From: Bedellia somnulentella | Lineage: Eukaryota > Arthropoda > Insecta > Lepidoptera > Bedelliidae | Reading direction: 5' to 3' | Assembly: GCA_963576735.1 (NCBI GenBank) | Contig: OY755171.1 | Location: 124,001 to 188,000 of the forward strand | Length of the DNA stretch: 64,000 nt | In this document: piece by piece, positions 39,701-54,700 of the stretch | How the letters are laid out: each line of letters starts with the position of its first letter | How positions within the stretch are numbered: position 1 is the stretch's first letter | Notes under the pieces: generated by a model | What the model was told of the DNA's origin: nothing | The model's database searches: none | What the model saw: only the letters and a program-made list of their open reading frames with translations | Made by a program: the position numbers and the translations under genes

Positions 39701-42692
39701 AAGAAGCATGAAAGTAGAGTGAATGCAGTAGAAATGAGATCCCTCAGAAAAGTGTGTAATGTAAGGTTATGTGATCGTGTGAGGAATGATGTGATTCGTG
39801 AAAGGTGTGGTGTAAAAGATGATATTGTAAGAAAGATAGAAAAAGGAATGTTGAGATGGTTTGGGCACATAGAGAGGATGGATGACAGTAAATTGGTGAA
39901 AGAGATATATAGAGCCAATGTGGAAGGTAATGTTAGTAGAGGACGACCTCGGAGGACACATTTGGATCAAATAGAAAATGTGCTCAAAAAGGCAGGTGTC
40001 CGCAGTATGAAGAATAAAAGAGCATGTATGAAAAGATTGATGGATGTAAAGGAAGCCAGAGAGGTTTGCCAGGATCGTACAAGGTGGCGATCGATAGTCT
40101 CTGCCTACCCCAATGGGAACTAACGGCGTGAGAATATGTATGTATGTATGTATGTATGTAAATGCACAATGTATTTAAGATACTTAATTGGATAAGGATT
40201 AATACTATATTGCTTAAAATCGCTTCGTAAATAAGCCATTATTTCTCGTACAAAGTAAAGGATAAAAAATGGTTATTGTGGATTATTCCTAAGAGATAAA
40301 CATATACCATCACGGACGTTTTTGTAGACCTTTTTAAGTAGTACAATACTGTAGTATATTGTTTTGATCTATCTTGTAGGATTCAGTCAGCGTTTGCAAT
40401 GTGAACGCAAAAAATGTGTTTTTTTTACGACCTCAAATTAAAAACCTCAAAAATTGTAGCCTATGTGTTATTCTGATGTAAAAGCTATATAATTTAAATC
40501 TTTTTGTTCATGAAAACCTCATGTGGGGCTATTCTTTATTTATTACTATAGCCTATGTGTTATTTTGATGTATAAGCTATATTGTGGTAAAGTTTCATTC
40601 AAATCCATTCAGTAGTTTTTACGTGAAAGAGTCACAAACATCCATACATCCATACTTACAAACTTTAATCTCGACAATATCAACGATCCACAAAGGTGAA
40701 CACGCAAATCCACACTTAGGTAATTGCGAATATGGTAAAGAATTTTGAGTCGATAGAAGCAGTTACTTACTACTGAAAGAACATGGTTTTCGAACCGCAG
40801 TTCCCCGTCCATCAGTATGCCAAGGTTTCGTGCTTCTTCGACTCTTTCCAATGGTTGGTCCATAATGGCCATATCAGAAGTCTTCAGGGCCTCCAACGTA
40901 TTACAGATCTGAGTTCTGGTACCAAGAACCATGAATTTAGATTTCAATGGGTTTATAACAAGATAGTTTTACTCCGACCAAGTAACAATTTGATGAAGAT
41001 CAACATTCAGATTATTTACTGCATCAACGGTGTTTTTGGGATGAGTAGAAATATACAATTGGAGATCATCAGCATATAAATGAAATTTGCAGTTTTTTAT
41101 AATATAAGCCAAATCTGCGTTGTGTAGAAGAAATAGGAGTGGGCCTAATATTGATCCTTGGGGGACTCCCCGATCCAGTGCTCTTTCGGAAGAGGGATTC
41201 GTAACACCGTTCCTCTTACGCAACTCAACAAATTATTTTTGATCGGATAAATGACTATCAAACCGTACACACTGTACCGACATCAAATCCTTAATACGAC
41301 ATTTTGGATACGACTTTTTGCATGCAGAGCATTTAGGCGTGATGGTAAACAAGCTTAATCGATAAAACGGTCCAGAATTTCACGGAAAAAATGTAGACGG
41401 CGGTAGGCGCTGGCACGCACGATAACGATTTTATTATCAAATAATTTTTGAAATAATTTTGTCGGTGGGTGATTTAGAAAACCAAGTAAATCTAACTACC
41501 AAAAGATATTGATAAATTCTCAACTATCTTAATTATCCCTTGTTTTGTAAAACCACAAACACTACACGCAATAGCATGTTTAGAGATATGCACACTTATA
41601 CACTTTCTGACACTCATCTTGCACTGTAAATATTTTATAAACGAAAAACATTAGACACGCAATGACTCAACTCAACTAAACAACAACTATTGATTCAATA
41701 TTCAAAAATCAATTGCTGTTTTAATTAAAATTAGTATTGTTAAGCAATTTAGCGAAACCATTTCTTTAAATTATGTCTTTGAATTCTGTATATGTGTTAA
41801 AAAAACTTAAATCTTAAATATATCAATTATCAACACTCATCTTTAATGTTTTCTTATAGATGACGGTATGTAAAGTTTTTTTTTTAAAGTTACAAAGGAC
41901 AAAGATGTGATATTGTTAGTTAGTAAATGAAGTAACAAAGATGTGTTTTTATTCATAAATTGAGACTCTATAGTGGTAGCCAAAAATAACAAGGCGCTCG
42001 TAAAATAATTTGTGTGTAAAAACAATGAATTCTGTAAGTTTCAAACACTCAGCACAGATACAAAGAGATTAGGCAACGCAGTTCGAATAATTAAGATTTT
42101 CGAGTTTCAATCATTGCTAACTTAACTGCTTGCCGGTATAAAAAATGACATTTTGGGTTGAACAATTATGAAAAAATACATTAAATATTTTACCACCCGA
42201 ATCATTGTTTATTTACGGAGAGTTGGAAAGAAATTCAAACGTTATGATTTGACTTTATGTTACGGGATCACAAGTTTCATAAGATTTGGTACGTGTGTTT
42301 TCATAGCGGGTTTATATTTAGTTTTGTTTATTAGTAGTGTTTTATTGAATCTTTTGAATAATACTGCATGGCCAGGTCACCTAAAGTTTAAATAAGTTCT
42401 TTATTTGATAAATATTCGCAAAAAGCAACTAATGCTTGTGGTGGCAAACATGAGGATGATAACGAAAACTGTATAAAATATTTTGAATGCTAATGATTAA
42501 ACGCCTTTATGGTTTATATTTTAGCTTGACGATGTAAGTTTATTTTAATTTTAATAATCGCGTAGCGTGACACGGCAGAGGTGTTCTTACGTATATTTTA
42601 TAGTAACCTCTTTCATTGCAAGTAATGTGTTAAGACTTCTTATAAACGTATAAGATTATATTTTATAAACTGGAATAATAAACTGTTACTAA

Positions 42693-42724
<32 letters not shown>

Positions 42725-45700
42725 CTATAAGCCACATAATTACCATCTCAATATCCTTAACCTCTTAATATAAAAAAATACACAATCATTTGTAACTTTT
42801 ATTGTAATTTAATTTTCGCTAAATAAATTTTTATTGTAATTATTTCAGCGATATGTAAGTTTGAATTATATCTTTGGTTAAACGTGGTTTAAGGAGCTTT
42901 AAATTGAATAATTTTACCTTTTTAATCTCGCAATCAAAACGAGTGCTGATTTTGAGTCACACTTACACAAATCAGAATACTGCTCGTGGCCAGTTTAGCG
43001 AAACCAGTCTGGTGACACTTTCTCATTGTTTCTTTATTTCTTTGATAAACTTCATAATTCAAACATGTCATAATTTATGTTTAAGCTGTATAGTGTCAGC
43101 TTAGAATAACACTACCCCATTTTTACCCATGGGTGATCGTAAGAGGCGATTAAGGGTATAGGGGCTTTTTAAGTGATTTTTGGGCGAAGTGATTGGAGAC
43201 CCATCACCAAAAACATTTATTATCACCATCTTTTCTCCAATCAATTTCCTAAAGTGGCTGAGGAATTTCTCATTCCAAAGCTCTGGCTACCCCGTTAAGG
43301 GATTTATAGCCGTGAGTATATGTATGAATGTATGTAATAACCGTGATAACTCAGTGGGTAGAACACCGCTTATCATGATGTCGACGTGGATTCAAATCCC
43401 GGGTCGGGACTTTCTTATGTCATATGTGTGGTTAATTTATCATAGTTGTTAATGGTGAGGGAAAACATCGTGAGGAAACCCACATGCCTCAGATGTACTT
43501 TGTCATATGACACTGAATCCGTACAAAACGGCGATACGCCTTCCCCCTATCACGTGGGTACACTGTTCAAGCAAAACGTGGTTACACTGAACATCTAGGG
43601 CCAATGTCACGTGATTTTAAGAAATGTTAGTACCTCCACAAACCCCTTCGAGGATTACGGCGTGAGAGTTTGAGTTGAGATGCGTATAATTATGTCATAC
43701 AATTTATGATTCCATAATGACACTCTCAGTGATTGTTTTGAAATTCATGTGTTTCCACGGAGTACTAATGTTCTTATACATCCAATTTGGCTATAGATTT
43801 GATATAATTAAAATAATTGTCTGTGTAGAATCGGCTCAAAATAGCACTACCCCCATTTCTTCCGGTGGGTGTGCGTAAGAGGCGACTAACGGTATTGGGG
43901 CTTTTAAGAGTTTTTTGGGCGATGCGGTTGGAGACCCATCACAACAAACTTTATTTCACCATGGCTTCCCTCGCAACTTCCATGTGGCTGAGGAGTGTCT
44001 AGCTCTAAAGCTACCCATCTAAGGGATTTATAGCCGTGAGTATATTGTATATAATTAATATAAATTGGTGTAAGATAGTCCAGCGGTATGATCAAATATA
44101 TTAAATATTAACCTTCTTCTATAACGGAGAGGCGGGTGCTCCTAGACAAACCATAGCTTATGAATCAGCTATGAACGTAAATATTATACAAAGGTTACTT
44201 ACGTACTAAAATTTTTAATTAAATGATTATACTTGATTACATTTATAATCAAAATTTATTATTACAAGTAAAAAATATTCAGTTCTGTTGGTATCCGTAT
44301 ATATGTCACGAGTAGTTATATAGATAAATCGAAACTAGTATTTTAAATGCGATCCTTTAGTTAATCTGAGTATATGAATCATTTGTAAGTAGAGAACTTT
44401 CTTTAATGGCTTTGTTATTTTTTCAGTATGATGTAAGTATATTATTTATTTTATAATGGTACTGTTATATCTGAATGAACACAAAATTTATATTTTCCAT
44501 TTCATTCATGCCCAAAATAACGTTAAGATATCCTTCAACTTCTACAAGTAAAACAATATTCATATTACAATTATTACGGCATTTTTCGTAAATTTTCAGT
44601 ACGACGTAAGTTATATATTATCACTGTTTTAACAAGATTTTATGTTGTTGTTTAATTTGTTTGATTATTTTTATTGTTAAAATCGGCGATAGGCCTTATT
44701 TCTGATACGTGGGTACACTGTCCAAGCAAACCGTGGGTACTGTGGTCACCAGGTGACAATGTCACGTCCTGTTCAAAAATATTAGTAACTCTGCCACTGT
44801 ATTCAGTGATATACGGCGTAAACGTTTCTCACATGACTTAGTACAACTAATAAGAAATAACTTAGTCATGTTTAGGGTAGGTTTCCTCACGATGCTTTCC
44901 CTCACCGTTAACAACCAAGATAAATTAACCACACATATGGCTTAAAAAGAGACAAAAATCAAAGATGTTGGAATTTTGGTCACCGGAAAAACTTTACTGT
45001 AAAAGTCTAATATTATATTATCATTCTGTTTCCAGAAAGGAACTGTAAGTTTGGATTATATTTTATATTTGTTGAACGACATTGACGAAAGACATTACGA
45101 TAATAATTATTATATAACTTATCTTATTTTAGCACAAAGTAAGTATTTTTAGACTTTATTACCTAATGTATTGAGGACCCTAAGTATGTCTTGGCGACAC
45201 GTAGATAATTTAAAAGTGTATAGACTACGAAACCTACAAAAATCCGGTTAAAACATTTTTATTTATATTTAGGTACTTCTTGTTAGTCGTACTTGTACCT
45301 AAAGAACAAGTCTTGTAGAGGACTTTTTACAGGAAATTAATGGAAAATTCAGGTTTTTCATTAAATCTATAAAGCTACAAAAATGCATTAAAAGGAAACA
45401 AAATAAGAAATGACATAATGATTACGAAAGAAGCCTAGCGTTCTGAACGTTATTTATTCCACTAGTCTGAATTCAGATTCTGTGGCTCTCAGACGTCTTC
45501 ATTCAGACAAATGGAATAAGCTCTTTAAGAGCTCATTCCATTACACTTTGTCGTTGCTGAATTCAGACGTCCATCACAGTTACTGCCGCAGAAGCTTGTT
45601 ATTCCACTACACAAATTTCAGTAGCTGAATCATTCGAGAGCGCGCGATGAATGCAGGCGCTCTTTATCGGACTCTCTTATGAACAATTCCACTCTCATTC

Positions 45701-48700
45701 AATAAACGGCGACACATTGCGTCTATATATCCCTTTCGCTACTATACTTACATCCTTTTCATGTGCACAACCTTTTCCAAATAATTTTACGTCATATTTC
45801 ACACAAAATATTAAATACGCGGGAACTGCTACATGATATAAAAAAAGCATATTTATTAAAAAGTTTGCCGGGGTCGTACGATGTGGCGATTGATAGTTTC
45901 TGCCTACCCAATGAGTAATAACGACATGAGTACTTTTATGTAATTAATTGTATCTGCCTACTCCAATGGGAGGTAATGACGTTAGTATATGTATGCATAT
46001 ATGTGATTAAACGTATTTGCCTACCCCAATGGGAAATAATGGCTTGAGTATATGTATGCATATTTGAGACATTACGTATCTGCCTACCCTAAAGGGCAAT
46101 AATGGCGGAAGTTTAAGTTTGTATGTATGTAATTACAATTATCTGCCTACCACAATGGGAAGTAATGGCGTGATTATATGTGTGTATGTATGTAATTACC
46201 TACTCCGATGGAAAGTTATGTCGTGAATATCTATAATATCTATACTTATAATAAATCTGTAGAGAGGTCAATTCTGTACATGAAATATATTTTCAAAATA
46301 ACTATCAGGTGGTGATTAGGGATCGATACTGATGCCAAAAATGCAATCAGTAAAATTTTTGTCTGTCTGTCTGTCTGTCTGTCGGTTTGTATGTTCCTTA
46401 TGGAAACAAAAACTACTCGACGGATTTTAACGAAACTTGGTACAATTATTCTCCATACTCCTAGGCAGGTTTTTGTATACTTTCCAGCAGAGTAGTAAAG
46501 GGGAATTTAGGGAAATTTTGGGAAAACGGGAGAAATTACTCCATTTTTTAAGCTTAATGGTTAAACTTACATAGAAATCATGTATCACGGAAATATTCTT
46601 CATTAAATTATCTAAAAAAAATCCTCAACAGTTTATGTCTATCTTTTACGGTTGACTCACAATAACACGTGTAATTCCTGATAGCTTAGCAGTTCGGAAC
46701 ATTCTGATTGTATTTGTTTACTCTTACGTTTGTAACCCTCTCACTCATCCCTAATTTAAATAAGGTAACATTATTACCTATTCAATAAAAAAAGATTCAT
46801 AGAAATCGGTAGAGAAACACCGAAATTATACATAAAATAAGCCATCGCGCCCGTGACCAAAACCAAATCGTTACTAATTTACTTATAAAATACTAGATGG
46901 TGCCAGTAGTTGCATCCTACAACACGTAATGATTTATTTTTTAGATTGTTATAAATTCATAGCGTTTTATTCCAAAATTTGCTATTAAACGGAAAAACTG
47001 AACCGTTCATTAAAGCGCATTCAAAATCACCAAACTACACTGTTTAGGGAGTGCTATCAATCAATATACATAGTATAAAACAAAGTCGCTTTCGCTGTAT
47101 GTCCGTATGTATGCTTAGATCTTTAAAACTACGCAACGGATTTTGATGCGGTTTTTTTTAATAGATAGAGTGATTCTTAAGGAAGGTTTGTATGTATAAT
47201 CAATGCATAATATAGTAGAGAAACACTGATAAAGGGTCTAGCAGGCTAAGGGAACAAGATTGGCCCCCGAAGCCGATCTGGCTGGTTTTTATGGTGGTGC
47301 ATCGGTTTCAGCCACGGTTACTGTCTGACAAAAATCAGCCCTCGATCTTCTTTTGTTTTGGAGATTTTTGACATTTACCAAATCATCAAGGTATTTTTTA
47401 AACTTATATTTTAGATAAACTACGCAAGCTAGAACAACCAAACCAAATCACGATAAACGAGAATAAAATGAACTTTTAATCGCATGTTTTTATGGGGGGC
47501 CTACCAATAGCACTTCAGTCAAAAAATCATAGTTTATTTTTTTTAGTACATTTTTTTGACGTTTGCCGCGGTGGTACACCCACCAAAAAAATCTCAAAAA
47601 GAGCTACTAAAGACATGTACAAGTGCATAGAAAAATTTTTCCAAAAATCGTGGTGCGTCATGTCAAAAAATCGAAAATATTTGCAATACAACACCAGTAT
47701 TTAAGTACTAGAGTAGTATATATTTTATGTAACATTTTGACATCTGACATTTGACATTTGCAATCAAATGGTGCACTACAGTCTCATCACCCCCCTAAGT
47801 TACTGTTGGCATAATGCAAATATGGATCAGATAAGAAAGCTCAAAGTTGCTCAATGTAGCTCAGAGGGCAATGGAAAGGGCTATGCTCGGGGTTTCTTTG
47901 CGCGATCGAATCAGAAATGAGGAGGTCCGCTGAAGAACTAAAGTCACCGACATAGCCCGAAAAGTTGTAAACCTCAAGTGGCAATCGGCGGGGAACATCG
48001 GTCGATGGACGGATTGCGGGACATCGATGAATGCAGGTGGCTCAAGACCGTGACAAGCGGAAGTGATTATCGGAAGCATATGTTCAGCAGTGGATGTATA
48101 CAGGCTGAAATGATGATGATTATGATAACAAATAACCCTGTTTATTATTTAATCCTCTTTTATTTCATAGAGTGGACCAGTACAATAGCGGCAATATAAC
48201 ATACATACATATACTCACGGCTATATTTCCCTAGAAGGGGTAGCCAGAGCTAAGGAATTATAAACTCCTCAGCCACTTTTGGAAGATGAGTGGGGAAAAG
48301 ATGGTAAAAATAAAGGTTTTTGGTGATGGGTCTCCAACCGGCAATATAAGTCATGGATATTCTGCCAATACGAAAACAAAATCATTAAACCATTAAACTT
48401 GGAGTCTTTTTGGCAGGATTGACACACGGCCGGCGTGTAAAAGCATGAATTCTTCTCTTATATTGACTTCAAAGTTGTCCAATGTGTAAAAAAATATTTC
48501 TTAAATACTGGTGTTGTTTTGCAAATATTTTCGATTTTTTGACATGACGCACCACGATTTTTGGATTTTTTTTTCTATGCACTTGTACATGTCTTTAGTA
48601 GCTCTTTTTGAGATTTTTTTGGTGGGTGTACCACCGCGGCAAACGTAAAATAATGTACTAAAAAAAATAAACTATGATTTTTTGCCTAAAGTGCTATTGG

Positions 48701-51700
48701 TAGGCCCCCCATAAAAACATGCGATTAAAAGTTCATTTAATTCTCGTTTATCGTGATTTGGTTTGGTTGTTCTAGCTTACGTAGTTTATCTAAAATATAA
48801 GTTTAAAAAATACCTTGATGATTTGGTAAATGTCAAAAATCTCCAAAACAAAAGAAGATCGAGGGCTGATTTTTGTCACACAGTAACCGTGGCTGAAACC
48901 GGTGCACCACCATAAAAATCAGCAAGATCGGCTTCGGGGGCCAATCTTGTTCCCTTAGCCTGCTAGATCCTTTAAAGGTTTCTAATGTGATGTCGTAAAT
49001 AAGCACGTTTTTTTGCGCTTATATTGCAAACGCTGGCTGAACCCTACGAGATAGACCAAAATAATGCACTACAGTATTGTTCACCTTAAAAAGTTCAACA
49101 AAAAAGTCTGCGATGGTATATGTCTATCTCTTAGGGATAACCCAGCATAACCAGTTTTATTCTTTACTAAAAAATGGTTATTTCCGAAGTGATTTTAAAC
49201 AATACAGCATTAATCCTTATCCAATTAAGTACCTTAAATAAATTGTGCATTTATTAAAGATCAATATGCTTATTACAGCATGTAATTTAAGTGAATATTA
49301 CCGAAGATATTACAAATTTAAAATGCAGGGTCGTATTTGTTTGCGCCGGGCGGCGCGTGCCTATAAATAGCGCGTCGATGGCCGCGCTTCGCCTCCCTAT
49401 TCGACTTGACTATTCGACTTAGCTTAGGTACACTCCTTTGCACCGCCAGGGCGGCCTTCAGCCGCCCGGCAAAACACACGTCAAGGTGACGCCGCACAGG
49501 CCGCAGGGCCAGCAGCACCGAACCGGTGGGGTTTTAGTCGGTAAGAGTCCGACATACCCCCGTCGCTCGAGAGAGGATCCTATGAGGATTTCCCCATTGG
49601 TAAACAAAAAAAAAGCGCTTCGTCTTATAGCACTTTATGATTTGCAGCGATCGCACGCGTTTATCGGAGCTCTCTAGCGAGGAAAATATCAAGAATTAAT
49701 TAAAACATGTTTGTATTGGCTAATGACAAAAAAGCTGTGAACGTTGTGTATAAGGACATTCTGTAGTAGGTATATTTTGCATTGCACCCGTACGAAGCCG
49801 GGGCGGGTCACTAGTAAATTTAATAATTTGAAATCATTGCGCTGAATTTCACAATGCTTGAGCAGTGACTGAAGAAAGAAACCTCAGATATTTAAAAAAA
49901 CAATGCTACCCGTGCGAAGCTGGGACGATCCACTAGTTTATAATATAATATTATTTGCATGTATGTGATAAAACGTATTTACCTACCCCAACCGGAAATG
50001 ATAGCGTGAGTATATGAATGAATATAATTATACACATCTGCCTACCCCTATGGGAAGTGATTGCATGAGTATTGCGTATGCATATACGAGGGGCATGCTA
50101 AAAGAAACAAGATACTCAAAAAATATAAAATTTATTCTTTATTAAAAATATCAACCTTTTCAAAGTATTCACCCTGAGCACGAATACACATCTCCATACG
50201 TCTGAACCAATTGGAAAATACCTGTGACCACTCTTCTTTAGATACCTCAGAAATCTCGAAATTATAGGCAACCAGCGCATCTTCTTTGCTTTTAAAGTTC
50301 TTCCCCTTTAGTGTTTCTTTCATTTTTGGAAACAAGTAAAACAAGGAAAATGGCGGGTAAGGGAGAATCGACACAATTTTCGAGTTGAAAAAGTCTAGTG
50401 TTCTGGCAGACGTGTGAGGAGCCGCATTGTCGTGGTGCCAGAGAAGGTGCCGGATTCCTGACTTCGGTCGCTTGTCACACCAAGCTGATATTACTGTTGG
50501 AGCACAAACTGTCACATACCATTCGGAGTTCACCGTTATTTCATTCTCAAGCACAACGGTAGCAATATGACCCGTTTTGCAGAAAAACGAGGCGACCATT
50601 CGTTTCTGTGTGCTTCGTGCACGGCGACATTTCGTTGGAGTTCGCTCGTCTTCAAAGCAACATACAGTCGACTGTCGCTTCGATTCGGGATCATAGTTAT
50701 ATAGCCATGTTTCGTCACCAGTCAGTATATAATATACGTTTTTTTTCTCGCCTCCGTTGAATTTATCTATCATGAATAGGCACCAATCCACCCGACGGTC
50801 TTTCTGCTCATCGGTAAGTTTGTGCGGCACCCATCTTGAACAACGTTTACGGAGAGAAAGGTGGTCGTGAATTATGGTTTGCATTGCTGCTGATCCAATT
50901 CCTAGTTCTCGCTCTAGCTCTACATTATAATTCGTCGGTTTTCGCGAAAAAGTTTTTCGACTGCACGAACGTTTTCTTGCGTGACCGCGGTTGGCGGCCG
51001 TCCTGTCTTCGCTTCATCTTCGAGACATCTCCGCTCTCTTTTAAATTCAGCAAACCAATTGAATATTATTGTTTGGGAACAAACAGACTCACCAAAAGTA
51101 GAAGCCAAAAGTTAAGAACATTCTTGAGTTTTTAAACCTTTTTAAAGTCATAATAAATCATAGCGCAAAAATCACGTCGACTGAGCTCCATTGTTGTAAG
51201 TGAATTTCCGCCAGATTTTTGGAAAAATGATGCTCATTCAAATAAAAAATAACTAAAAGAAGTGTGTTCTATATTCAAATATGTCAATAAAAAACCAGCC
51301 TATGAGATGGTTTATATCTTGCCAGTGTCAATTAAATGGGAAAAGAGTATCTAGTTTCTTTTGGCATGCCCCTCGTATGTTATACGTAACTGTCTACCCC
51401 AATGGGAAATAATGGCGGGAGTTTATGTATGTATATAATTGAACTTAGTTGCCTACCACAATGGGAAGTAATGGCGTGGGCATATGTATATTTGCTATAA
51501 AACGTTTTTTAATCTTTTTTTTGTTCACGTAATTTGCAATCATAGGCATGTAAAATTTTGGCACGTCCTCTCGCAGTGGCAGGTGCGAGGCGACTGAAGC
51601 GTCTGACTGAACGTTATTCCACCTCCCTGAGACGGAGCTACTAAAAATTTATTGAGCTAGGAGCCACACTTGCTCTGAGGCTCTGAGTTTCAGCAGCCTA

Positions 51701-54700
51701 GCGTTCTGAACGTTATTCCACTAGTCTGCATGCAGATGCTGTGAAGTTCAGACGTCTGCATGCAGTCAAATGGAATAAGCTCTTTAACCGTAACTTTATG
51801 TGTACCGGGCAACTGAAGGCCATCCTGCTGAGACAGAGGAGTGTACTTAAACTTATTCGGATAGAGGCATACACAAGACTTGAGAACTAGACTATTTATT
51901 TAAAGAGGAATAAGAAACAATACCCAGATGTGGCAATCGCGTTTACTATCTATAGTTTACTCATACACATTACACCTGACACTTTATAGTTTACAAGAGT
52001 ACTGCGGTCATACATTCATACATAATTTGGCGTTTATTTTTTTTTTACTTAAGATTGTTTAGCTTTACCAAATCACATAAATATTCAAAGTTATAATATA
52101 ACTTAAAACAATTGTTACTACGAGTATGTTGAGATAATTTTAATATGAGCGTTAAATGAGAAACTATAGTAAATAGTAAGTTCAAAAGAAGGACTACAAC
52201 TCGAAATCATAAGGAAACCCCACGTTCATATACCGACCGAGTTTATCACGAGGTGAGAATGGATAAGGAAAATATAGAAAACTTATTTTATTAATGTTAT
52301 AATTTGGCTTTTTGTGTTGCTACTCTCTAATACTGAAACGTTTACTCCATCGAATATAAAAATGAATATACAACTAATACCAGTTATACATTTATAATAC
52401 ACTAACTGACCCGACACACTTCGTACTGTCAAATTTGCCTATGACAAAACTTTAGGCATTTTTTCCGATACCTTAGTTCAATCAGCCGTGTATATTTTAT
52501 AAGTAAAAATTTTCCGGGACGAATATATAACATAACATATAACATAAACTTTATAGTTTGGCAGAGGTACTAATACTTCTGAACATCACGTGACTTTGTC
52601 ACCTGTTGTTCAGAGTACCCACGTTTTGCATGGACAGTGTACTCACGTGATAGGTGATATATAATATATCCTATTTCATAATTTGTTTCATTACCTAGCA
52701 TTCTGCCAAACTCCATTCATATACATTATGTACAGACAGTCTAAAGAGGCAATGCCAACTCTTAGGAAAAATCTGACCAGATATGCCTTACGCCTTAGCA
52801 GACCAAATCTACGAACTCTAGTGGGTGTTATCACAGGGCACTATGCCCTAAACAAACACTTCCACACTCTAGGCATCACCGATAGCCCTCTGTGCCGTGC
52901 GTGCATGGAGGCGGACGAAACGGTCACTCATGTGCTCCAGGAATGCAACGGAGTAACCGATATCCGAAATAAAACCATCGGATCCAAAAAGTCGCTACCA
53001 GAGGCAATGGCTGACCTGGATAAGCTTTTGTCCTTCTGGTCTGAATTAGGTTGGGAAACTTAAACGGCCAAATGGCCCACGTACAATGGCCCACCTCGTA
53101 GCTGGGTTAAGTGCGGAAACCCGAGGCGGTTAGCGCCCAACAATAATAATAATAATAATAAAAAGGCGTAGGGATGTGACGACCCCACCGCCCATTGTTG
53201 GAATGGCAGGATGACATGTTTACCGGCTTGCCATTCCAGCAATGCAAATAGTCAGCGCTTGAGTTTGTAGGTGTTGACCGTGTCTACAAACTGGTCTCAG
53301 CGCAAAATAGAGCAATAACGGTCTCCCCGGGGCAAGTGAGTGAAACCCCGGGTGAATCTTCGCTCATCGTAAAATGGCAGGTGAGAGAAACGATGAGCGT
53401 ATAGGGCCGCTCGCACGCTAGGGCTATCGCTGGGGCGCGTCTGGAGCTGGGGCTGGACGTGGCAGCATGCGGTCCCCCAGCCGCAGCAGACCGGCACGAC
53501 CACCTGGTCGGTCTGCGCGACCACCTCAGCCACCAGATGGCTTGGCATCGGTTGGGACTGAGGCAACTCAGTCCCAGCAATCGGTGCCCGCCGCTGGTGG
53601 GACAAGGCGCCGCATGGCATGGACGGTCGATATGAATAGGAATGCCATGCGGGCCTATCTTAGGGCCTCGGGTTCGAGAACTGGACGGACGGGTTATCGG
53701 GCAGCAATGTACCGCGAATTTCTGCGGCTGGAGCCCAATTTGACCGTCACAGAACAAAACCTGGCGGACCGAGTTCGGTACATACAACGCTCAGAACTTT
53801 TTAGCACTACCGAACTCGAACAATTGCGACGCGAGGCTGTTCCTCCGCTGGACGAAGAGCCACCTTTGCAGGTTCTCCCTCCTGTCCCTGAGCGGGAAGT
53901 TCGGAGGGAGCCGATCGTTAACCTGCCGGATGCGGGTGGTGCGGAAAGCGATTGGGGAACAGTCTCCCTGGATTTGGATATGGTGAGGAGCGCACTCGAA
54001 GAGACGATCCTGGAATATCGCCAAGTGCCTCTCGAAAGGAGGCCAAGGCTGCCCCGAGTTCCTCTCAGCATCAAGGTTCGGGATGTCGTTGAGGCCGTCA
54101 ATAACATGCTGCCCTCATTTTTAGAGAGCAGCATGGACCTTTGGGATACGGATTCAATTCTCTTTGGCGCCGCAATGACAGTTTGTCAATTTGTCGGCGT
54201 CAGGATGCCGCCAACAAGAGCTGGTGGCTCCCACCAGGCTGGCAGTACTAGTCCCAGGACTAGAACTAGACCAGCCTGGATGAGGCGGATTGAAAGCCGT
54301 ATCACAAGGGCCAGGGTCCTGATCGGCAAACTGACCAGCTTCAGATCAGGCAACAATAGGCCGAGGGTGGTGCGCTTCGTCAGGGAGGCATTCCCTGGTG
54401 AGAATGTCTTTGACAACTCACCGGAGTTTGCCTGTAGACTGGTGGAGCGCATCGATGATCTGAAGCAGAAGATCGCTGCTTGGGGTAAGCGAATTAGGCG
54501 ATATTCTGAAAGGGTAAAGAGGTACCAACAGAATCGTCTCTTCATGAGTGACCAGAAGAAGTTCTACACAAAAGCAAAGAGCTGTACAAAATTGATAGTG
54601 CAGTTCGACACTTCCTCGGGCAATGTATGGGGTGCTGGAGAACGATCCTGAGTTTAGACGGTCAGCGGATGACGGATGCGGATGACCAAATTGATATAAG

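Larger units (their letters stand above)
38775..40675 (-). mobile_element. Helitron, family H2, interrupted by an RTE LINE
   Basis: Minus strand: the 3' end CTAG|T is at 38775 (gactagctgat-type end) and the 5' side fades at about 40675. It shares blocks with the inner Helitron at 47057-49814 in inverted order (for example 39340-39430 with 49255-49330). A family B SINE (38886-39003), an RTE (39443-40159) and a family C scrap (40494-40545) sit inside. Confidence 0.65.
47236..48970. mobile_element. DNA transposon with about 480-bp terminal inverted repeats
   Basis: 47236-47705 and 48490-48970 are inverted copies, starting g(g/a)tctagcaggctaagggaac. Between them lie an RTE-type LINE fragment and a family B SINE. 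No transposase seen. The target duplication is not clear to me, so superfamily is left open. Confidence 0.75.
47057..49814 (+). mobile_element. Inner Helitron carrying captured and nested DNA
   Basis: Starts TCAATCAATATACATAG and ends GGGGCGGGTCACTAG, inserted between A and T of the outer Helitron. It contains a long-TIR transposon (47236-48970) and a GC-rich block (49325-49570). Confidence 0.78.
46239..49936 (+). mobile_element. Helitron family H1, copy 3, split by a second Helitron
   Basis: The left part is 46239-47056 and the right part 49815-49936, joining exactly where copies 1 and 2 read gtgctataaattta. Ends in CACTAG followed by T. Confidence 0.82.

Noticed and set aside
44361..44384. 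24-nt interval between TAG and GTAAGT
   Set aside because: In-phase TGA at the third codon.
45272..45280. 9-nt interval GTA CTT CTT after a TAG acceptor
   Set aside because: Donor gttagt is weak and no exon is expected between HK and SN from the first unit (ST is followed directly by VD).
52168..52173. TAA ATA before GTAAGT
   Set aside because: Encodes a stop in phase 0 and lacks a pyrimidine tract.
53694..54134. Minus-strand 146-codon frame
   Set aside because: Shadow of the Dong ORF on the opposite strand.
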